DNA from: Caldora sp. SIO3E6
Lineage (GTDB): Bacteria; Cyanobacteriota; Cyanobacteriia; Cyanobacteriales; Coleofasciculaceae
Reading direction: 5' to 3'
DNA length: 10,267 nt
Assembly (NCBI GenBank): GCA_010672185.1
Contig: JAAHHL010000156.1
Location: 1 to 10,267 of the forward strand
This document shows, in pieces, positions 6,180 to 10,267 of the stretch (position 1 is the first letter of the stretch; the number at the start of each line of letters is the position of its first letter). The position numbers and the translations under genes were made by a program. The notes beneath the pieces were generated by a model. That model saw only the letters and a program-made list of their open reading frames with translations, was not told the origin of the DNA and searched no databases.

Positions 6180-7043
6180 ATGAATAATTGCTCCCATAAG
6201 GTATGTTTTTTGAGTGTTGTTTTGGTAATCGGACTGCCAACAATAACAGTCCATGCCAGTTTTGCTAATTTGGCTCCCCCAGGCATTGCGACCAAACAAG
6301 TTCCTGTTCAGTCATCAACTTCTCAACTATATAATCGAGCTAAGGCAGTTACAGTTAAAGTCTTACGACAAGATGGCATTTGGGGTTCTGGTTTTATAGT
6401 TAAACGGCAAGACTCCTCCTATACAGTACTCACCAATGAACATGTAGTGAAGAATGGACAATCATACATAATTGAGCATCATAATGGCCAAAAGTACCCA
6501 GCTCAACTATTACAAACTACCAACTTTAACGATAATGATTTAGCACTGCTACAGTTCAAGAGTGCAGAAAGCTATGAAGTTGCCTCACTAGAACATTCAT
6601 CAAGCTTAAAGGATAATGAGGAAGTTTTTATGGCAGGATATCCCCTAGACTTTAAAGAATCTGATCCTAGTGGATTTTCTTTCAGGTTTGGACGCATTAC
6701 TTTTTTGGGTATGGATAGACCTCTCAAGGGAGGGTATCAGCTAGGAACTTCCCATCAGATCCAAAAAGGCATGTCAGGAGGACCTCTGCTCAACCGCCAA
6801 GGCAAGGTGGTTGGTATTAATGGTAGGCATATGCCCTTATGGGGACCACCTTGTCCATACGAATACGAAGACGGCTCCTTCGCTTGTGATTCTTTACCAG
6901 AACCACCTCCTCTTAGCTGGACAATTCCGATTGAAACCTTTGAGCCTCAAGCTCCTACTTCTCTTGAGAAACTTCCCCTACCACCAACAATAAATACAAC
7001 AACTTCTGGTACAGTTCAGCCCAATTATTTACAGAGGGAATAG
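6180..7043 (+). CDS. Secreted trypsin-like serine protease
   Basis: This 287-residue protein is a trypsin-like (S1, chymotrypsin fold) protease, expected to cut proteins in the periplasm or envelope. The catalytic triad is complete: His88 in TNEHVV, Asp120 in NDNDLALL, and Ser199 in GMSGGPLL. GSGFIV (69-74) and FMAGYPL (150-156) are typical of the bacterial family. Residues 1-29 form a signal peptide (hydrophobic core VCFLSVVLVIGLP, cleavage near VHAS). After the catalytic domain comes a proline-rich tail (240-287) with no PDZ domain, which separates it from DegP/HtrA enzymes. The ATG at 6180 has no good Shine-Dalgarno. Two cysteines (225, 236) lie in an insert after the serine motif. The stop codon lies inside a heptamer repeat. 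It is followed by a second protease gene, and its substrate is unknown. Confidence 0.9.
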   Translation: MNNCSHKVCFLSVVLVIGLPTITVHASFANLAPPGIATKQVPVQSSTSQLYNRAKAVTVKVLRQDGIWGSGFIVKRQDSSYTVLTNEHVVKNGQSYIIEHHNGQKYPAQLLQTTNFNDNDLALLQFKSAESYEVASLEHSSSLKDNEEVFMAGYPLDFKESDPSGFSFRFGRITFLGMDRPLKGGYQLGTSHQIQKGMSGGPLLNRQGKVVGINGRHMPLWGPPCPYEYEDGSFACDSLPEPPPLSWTIPIETFEPQAPTSLEKLPLPPTINTTTSGTVQPNYLQRE

Positions 7044-7063
7044 GGAATGGGGAACAGGAATAC
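7035..7063. repeat. GGGAATA-type heptamer repeat overlapping a stop codon
   Basis: About four imperfect heptamers (GGGAATA, GGGAATG, GGGAACA, GGAATAC) begin inside the last codons of the protease gene and contain its TAG stop (7041-7043). It is a short member of the heptamer repeats seen elsewhere in the window. Confidence 0.6.
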
Positions 7064-7090
7064 ATCTCACTATTTGAATCTTTCCACATT

Positions 7091-7143
7091 AGCGCGTTTT
7101 TCTGGCTTTTGAACTCTATATATGGGAGTTGAAAAAATACGCT
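7091..7143 (+). terminator. Imperfect inverted repeat between the two protease genes
   Basis: AGCGCGTTTTTC (7091-7102) can pair imperfectly with GAAAAAATACGCT (7131-7143), and within it AACTC (7112-7116) pairs with GAGTT (7126-7130). The sequence GCTTTTTAAC follows. It could be a weak terminator for the first protease or a leader hairpin for the second. TTGAAC and CTATATAT also occur within it, so a promoter reading is possible. The evidence is symmetry and position only. Confidence 0.25.
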
Positions 7144-7201
7144 GCTTTTTAACTTGTCGCTATTAGTCAGTAACGGTCAACATACAACTCGACAACAAAC
7201 A

Positions 7202-8290
7202 ATGAAGAACAACTATAGAACACTGGGACTAGTATTAGGTACAATTTTAGGATTTTTGGGCACAAATAATTTAGCGGCTTTTTCGCAAACAGTTCCTAGC
7301 TCCGTTGAAAAGCACGCAAAAAAAATAACTGTCTTATTAAGTAAAGAACGACTTTTCAGTAGTTCCAAAGACAATTCTTTCCTTGGTTCCGGTGCAATTA
7401 TTGGTAAAACTGGTAATACTTACTATATTTTGACCGCAGAACATACTATTCCCAACCTTTCAGTAGAGGAATATCAGGTAACAACTTACGATAACAAACA
7501 GCATAAGGTTGACAGCATCTTCAAAGCTCCCGGTGAATTAGACTTAGCTGTATTAAGCTTCACTAGCAAAAAAAACTATAAGGTTGCTAGTATCGGAGAC
7601 TCCAATCAAGTTGAGTCAGGCAGTGAAATTTATCTCTCTGGCTGGCGAGGATTACAGGAATCAGGAGAAGAACAGCGATACTTAGTAAACGCTGGAACAG
7701 TAGCTAACCCCCCTCGAAATCCTCTGAGTGGAGCATTTGTTGGTGTTAGCTTAACCTATAACAATGAAACCCACAAGAAAATGAGTGGTGGAGCCTTAAT
7801 AGATAAGGATAATTGCTTGATTGGCACACATACGAGGGTTCGTGCTTTTGGTGCAACAAGTTCCGGTATTCCTATCAATACAGCTCTTACTTTTTTAACT
7901 TTCCTTAATGCATCATCAACCAACGGACAGTCACCGATACCCACTATCACTGTAGAAAGCTGTGGCAATAATAGCTTTGATGCCGATGCTAGTAACTTTC
8001 TGATTAATATCTGCAACTCTTATAACGGTTCCTCCAATCAGGAACAAGCTTTTTTATGGCTAGACCATAGTCTCGGCAAAAACCTAACAGAGGAGGAAGT
8101 TTTACAATTTAATCGGGAATTCAATAGTTTTTCTACTCGGGGTAATAGAGCCTCAAAAACTCTAAGAATGGCTAATGTCTGCAATTATTACCGTCAAAAA
8201 ACACGCCAAGATGAAGCCTTGAGGTTTGTACAAGAGAAAATCGAGCCGGAAACAATCGGTACTTTTGTAACAGAGTGGTTTACAAAATGA
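7202..8290 (+). CDS. Secreted trypsin-like serine protease with a C-terminal helical domain
   Basis: This 362-residue protein is a second trypsin-like protease with a full triad: His81 in LTAEHTI, Asp114 in ELDLAVLSF, and Ser195 in KMSGGALI. FLGSGAII (60-67) precedes the histidine as in the family. ATG 7202 is chosen over the upstream TTG at 7154 because it begins a signal peptide (MKNNYR, hydrophobic core LGLVLGTILGFLG, cleavage near AAFSQ, 25-29). No Shine-Dalgarno is evident. Residues 255-362 form an extra, mostly helical region (NEQAFLWLDHSL, EEEVLQFNREFNSF, ANVCNYYRQKTRQDEALRFV) absent from the first protease, perhaps for substrate or partner binding. The two proteases are only distantly alike outside the motifs, so they are not a recent duplication. 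The position suggests shared function with COP23 and the CHAT protein, but this is inference. Confidence 0.9.
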   Translation: MKNNYRTLGLVLGTILGFLGTNNLAAFSQTVPSSVEKHAKKITVLLSKERLFSSSKDNSFLGSGAIIGKTGNTYYILTAEHTIPNLSVEEYQVTTYDNKQHKVDSIFKAPGELDLAVLSFTSKKNYKVASIGDSNQVESGSEIYLSGWRGLQESGEEQRYLVNAGTVANPPRNPLSGAFVGVSLTYNNETHKKMSGGALIDKDNCLIGTHTRVRAFGATSSGIPINTALTFLTFLNASSTNGQSPIPTITVESCGNNSFDADASNFLINICNSYNGSSNQEQAFLWLDHSLGKNLTEEEVLQFNREFNSFSTRGNRASKTLRMANVCNYYRQKTRQDEALRFVQEKIEPETIGTFVTEWFTK

Positions 8291-8321
8291 TTGAATTAGG
8301 TGCTTGTACTTAAGTGTTGCT

Positions 8322-8348
8322 GTTGGGTTACACTACGTTTCACCCAAC
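8322..8348. repeat. GTTGGGT/ACCCAAC inverted repeat after the second protease
   Basis: GTTGGGT (8322-8328) and ACCCAAC (8342-8348) form a 7-bp stem with a 13-base loop, 32 bases after the protease stop. It belongs to the GTTGGGT...CCAACCTAC dispersed repeat class. No T-run follows, so a rho-independent terminator is not supported, although the RNA hairpin could mark a 3' end. Confidence 0.45.
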
Positions 8349-8350
8349 CT

Positions 8351-8795
8351 ACCAGACAAAGCGATCGCCTGCGATAAAATCCAGCGGTGCGTTACGCTTT
8401 GTAACACACCCTACACCCTAAGCCCTACGACTTACGACGGATTTTGCCTACTCTACCAGACAAAGCGATCGCTTATGCTTAGATTCAGTCGTAGGGTGCG
8501 TTAGCGAAGCGTAACGCACCGCATCGCGGGTACAATCCTTCTCAAAAATCCCCTAAGCTCAAAGTTATTTATCGATCAGAGATTCAGTGGTGCGTTACGC
8601 TTTCCTTCGGAATGCTACGCAAACGCTAACACACGACTTACTAAGCCTTATGACAGATTTTGACTACCCTACCAGAGAAAGCGATCGCTTATGCTTAGAT
8701 TCAGTGGTGCGTTACGCTTTGCTAACACACCCTACACCCTACGTCCTAAGACGGATTTTGCCTACTTTACCAGAAAAAGCGATCGCTCTTATCTT
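8351..8795. repeat. Array of degenerate ~100-bp units marked by HIP1 sites
   Basis: Units begin ACCAGANAAAGCGATCGC, continue with ATTCAGTGGTGCGTTACGC and AACACACCCTACACCC, and end GGATTTTGCCTACY. HIP1 octamers lie at 8361, 8465, 8681 and 8779; spacings are 104, 216 and 98 bases. In the long gap, near 8570, ATCGATCAGAGATTCAGTGGTGCG matches a unit whose HIP1 site has decayed, giving about four and a half units. The second unit carries the inverted repeat GGTGCGTTA/TAACGCACC (8495-8503, 8512-8520). Open frames through it (8304-8504, 8587-8874, 8691-8927) change frame between units, lack start signals and are not genes. It resembles scattered GGTGCGTTACGC repeats of cyanobacteria arranged in tandem. 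Confidence 0.75.
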
Positions 8796-8833
8796 CCCAC
8801 ACCTCCCACACTCCCCACACCTCCCACACTCCC
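8796..8833. repeat. CCCACACYY nonamer repeat, four units
   Basis: CCCACACCT and CCCACACTC alternate twice, giving four nonamers directly after the HIP1-marked array. No gene or signal is visible between it and the next repeat; the interval contains CTGTGTCACGGCAC (8838-8851), which recurs in inverted form near 434-447. Confidence 0.85.
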
Positions 8834-8886
8834 TTACCTGTGTCACGGCACTACATCTTTCCTCTTGTCAGTAATACGGATGCACC

Positions 8887-8930
8887 AAACAACAAACAAC
8901 AAACAACAAATAACAAATAACAAATAACAA
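8887..8930. repeat. AAACAAC / AAATAAC heptamer repeat upstream of the kinase gene
   Basis: Three AAACAAC units are followed by three AAATAAC units and AAAAG. It lies 69 bases before the kinase start, so it may be in or near the kinase promoter or leader. A small inverted repeat CTGGA-GAT-TCCAG (8962-8974) lies between it and the start codon. Confidence 0.85.
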
Positions 8931-8998
8931 AAGGAAGATTTTTGCAGAGATTAGAGCCATACTGGAGATTCCAGATCATCTTGTAGTCAAGAAAATCC

Positions 8999-10093
8999 AT
9001 GAATTTCACGCCTGGGAATATGTCCTCCTTTCACTCTGACATTTTGCAGGAAACAAAATTAGGTCAGCTGTGTGGTAGCCAAAAACTGTTTCGAGATCGC
9101 TACAGGGTGCTGCGAATGATTGGTAGAGGAGGTTTTGGTGTCACTTTTTTGGCAACAGATGTGTCTTTGCCCGGTAAACCGTTGTGTGTTATCAAGCAAC
9201 TGTGCCCCAAACTTAGTGAGCCCCCAGCTTTGGCAAAGGCTCGCCAGCGCTTTGAAAAAGAGGCGACAATCCTCAGTAAGCTAGGTAGTCACTCTCAAAT
9301 TCCTCTACTGTTAGATTATTTTGTTGTTGATGAAGACTTTTTTCTGATTCAGGAATATATCCGAGGTATCACCTTGGCAAGACAGGTGAGACGATATGGT
9401 TGTTTATCAGAAACTCTAGCTAAAAAATTTCTGCGAGAAATGCTGTTGCTATTGGAGTATGTTCACAGCAATCAGGTAATTCATCGTGACATCAAGCCTC
9501 AGAATATTATTCGCTCTGAAGAAGATGGGAGACTAGTGCTAATCGATTTTGGAGCAGTTAAAGAGCAAATTGCTCAAGTTGGGGACACTAACATTAAAAC
9601 CCCAACCACTCAGTTCGTTGGTACTATGGGGTTTGCTCCACCAGAACAATTTGCCCTACGACCAGTTTTTAGCAGCGATATCTATGCCTTAGGTATTACT
9701 TGTCTCTATCTATTGACCAAGAAATCTCCCCTAGATTTTCGCAGCAATCATTACACTGGTGAAATTCAGTTGCAAAAGTTCATTGAGTTGAGCGAACCTT
9801 TTGGTAGTATTTTGAGTAAAATGATTAAAGTGTCTTTGCAAGGACGCTATCAATCTGTTGGTGAGATTCTACAAGATCTAGACCTTGTATCACCTCAAGA
9901 CAATCTTGCGGACTGTTTGGTAAATCAGGTGCAACTGACTAAAGATAAAATTGATATTAGCTCTGATAAAGCTTGCTCTCCTGCAGTGAAGGCTGCGATC
10001 GCGATTAAGGAATGGAAGTACCGCAAGAAGAAAAAACAGCGTCAATATAAAAAAAAGCGACCTCTAGTTAGTACATCTGGGAGCTCTTCTTAG
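8999..10093 (+). CDS. Soluble serine/threonine protein kinase (Hanks type)
   Basis: This 364-residue kinase transfers phosphate from ATP to Ser/Thr of unknown cytoplasmic targets. The motifs are intact: glycine loop GRGGFG (42-47), Lys66 in CVIK, Glu88 in FEKEAT, HRDIKPQN (162-169), DFG (183-185) and APPEQ (213-217). The segment CGSQKLFRDRYRV (25-37) matches the end of a zinc-ribbon found before the kinase domain in a cyanobacterial subgroup, but the other expected cysteines are missing, so that ribbon has decayed or the start lies differently. The tail after residue 335 is strongly basic (EWKYRKKKKQRQYKKKRP), with no membrane span, WD40 or TPR repeats. ATG 8999 has only a weak AAGA before it; an internal ATG at residue 8 is the alternative. 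HIP1 at 9995 encodes AIAI. It stands alone, about 700 bases from the proteases. Confidence 0.92.
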   Translation: MNFTPGNMSSFHSDILQETKLGQLCGSQKLFRDRYRVLRMIGRGGFGVTFLATDVSLPGKPLCVIKQLCPKLSEPPALAKARQRFEKEATILSKLGSHSQIPLLLDYFVVDEDFFLIQEYIRGITLARQVRRYGCLSETLAKKFLREMLLLLEYVHSNQVIHRDIKPQNIIRSEEDGRLVLIDFGAVKEQIAQVGDTNIKTPTTQFVGTMGFAPPEQFALRPVFSSDIYALGITCLYLLTKKSPLDFRSNHYTGEIQLQKFIELSEPFGSILSKMIKVSLQGRYQSVGEILQDLDLVSPQDNLADCLVNQVQLTKDKIDISSDKACSPAVKAAIAIKEWKYRKKKKQRQYKKKRPLVSTSGSSS

Positions 10094-10170
10094 GTGGTAG
10101 GTTTTAGGTGGTAGGTGGTAGGTGGTAGGTTTTAGGTTTTAGGTTTTAGGTTTTAGGTTTTAGGTTTTAG
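10091..10170. repeat. TAGGTGG / TAGGTTT heptamer repeat beginning at the kinase stop codon
   Basis: Eleven heptamers (four TAGGTGG and seven TAGGTTT, no other variants) start exactly at the kinase TAG stop and end in a further TAG. The later six units are all TAGGTTT, which suggests local amplification of that variant. No terminator hairpin separates it from the gene. Confidence 0.95.
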
Positions 10171-10238
10171 AAGAACCTATACCTAATATCAATTCTGGCT
10201 ACATTGGGTAAATTTCATGATGTAGGGGCGCAATGCTT

Positions 10239-10267
10239 GCCATTGGTGTCAACTTAAAGTGAAATCC
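10239..10267. mobile_element. Left end of a second MITE-like element, cut by the window edge
   Basis: GCCATTGGTGTCAACTTAA (10239-10257) is identical to 5867-5885, and the next ten bases (AGTGAAATCC) differ little from the first copy (GATGAAACCC). It is therefore the same end of the same repeat family. The preceding TGTAGGGGCGCAATGCTTGC (10221-10240) resembles another dispersed cyanobacterial word. The rest of the element lies outside the window. Confidence 0.6.

Noticed and set aside
8351..8795. Possible CRISPR array
   Set aside because: The units are about 100 bp and similar along much of their length, without unique spacers between short identical repeats, and no cas genes are present.
8304..8927. 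Three open frames in the HIP1-marked array
   Set aside because: They result from repeated non-coding units, switch frame between units, overlap each other and lack start signals.
10091..10170. Telomere-like repeat (TTTAGGT resembles plant TTTAGGG)
   Set aside because: The window is bacterial by gene content, the array is short with mixed units, and other unrelated heptamer arrays occur nearby; it is a cyanobacterial short tandem repeat.

Overview
The window looks like chromosomal DNA from a filamentous, accessory-rich cyanobacterium. It has six HIP1 octamers (GCGATCGC at 210, 8361, 8465, 8681, 8779 and 9995), heptanucleotide tandem repeats of the STRR kind, and several protein families that are mostly cyanobacterial: DUF1822, CHAT-type caspase-like peptidase, COP23, and a soluble serine/threonine kinase of the 'LRDRYRV...GGFG' type. 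A Moorena/Coleofasciculus-like genus is possible, but that is a guess.

Layout. Positions 1-731 hold G/A-rich and AATTCTC heptamer repeats, one doubtful small minus-strand gene (155-343), a nonamer repeat (473-587) and the upstream region of the main operon. Positions 732-4233 form a compact plus-strand operon: a sigma-70-like regulator, a DUF1822 protein overlapping it by 8 bases, and a CHAT protein split in two by a single in-frame TGA at 2968-2970. Positions 4256-5630 carry two secreted COP23-domain paralogues. Positions 5631-6179 are non-coding and hold two dispersed repeat elements, one of them an approximately 195-bp MITE-like element with 11-bp terminal inverted repeats. Positions 6180-8290 encode two secreted trypsin-like serine proteases with complete His/Asp/Ser triads. 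Positions 8291-8998 are non-coding: an array of degenerate ~100-bp units marked by HIP1 sites, then short tandem repeats. Positions 8999-10093 encode a serine/threonine kinase. The window ends in a TAGGTKK heptamer array and the start of a second copy of the MITE-like element.

How the genes may work together (inference). The sigma-like protein and DUF1822 would act in the cytoplasm. The CHAT peptidase sits at the inner face of the membrane, with a single membrane span leading to a cysteine-flanked helical domain outside. COP23 proteins and trypsin-like proteases would act in the periplasm or envelope. The set therefore reads as a possible cross-membrane proteolytic signalling cassette, with the downstream kinase as a possible but unlinked partner. 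Nothing in the sequence proves that link. The split of the CHAT protein may mean the locus is decaying, or that the protein now works as two chains.
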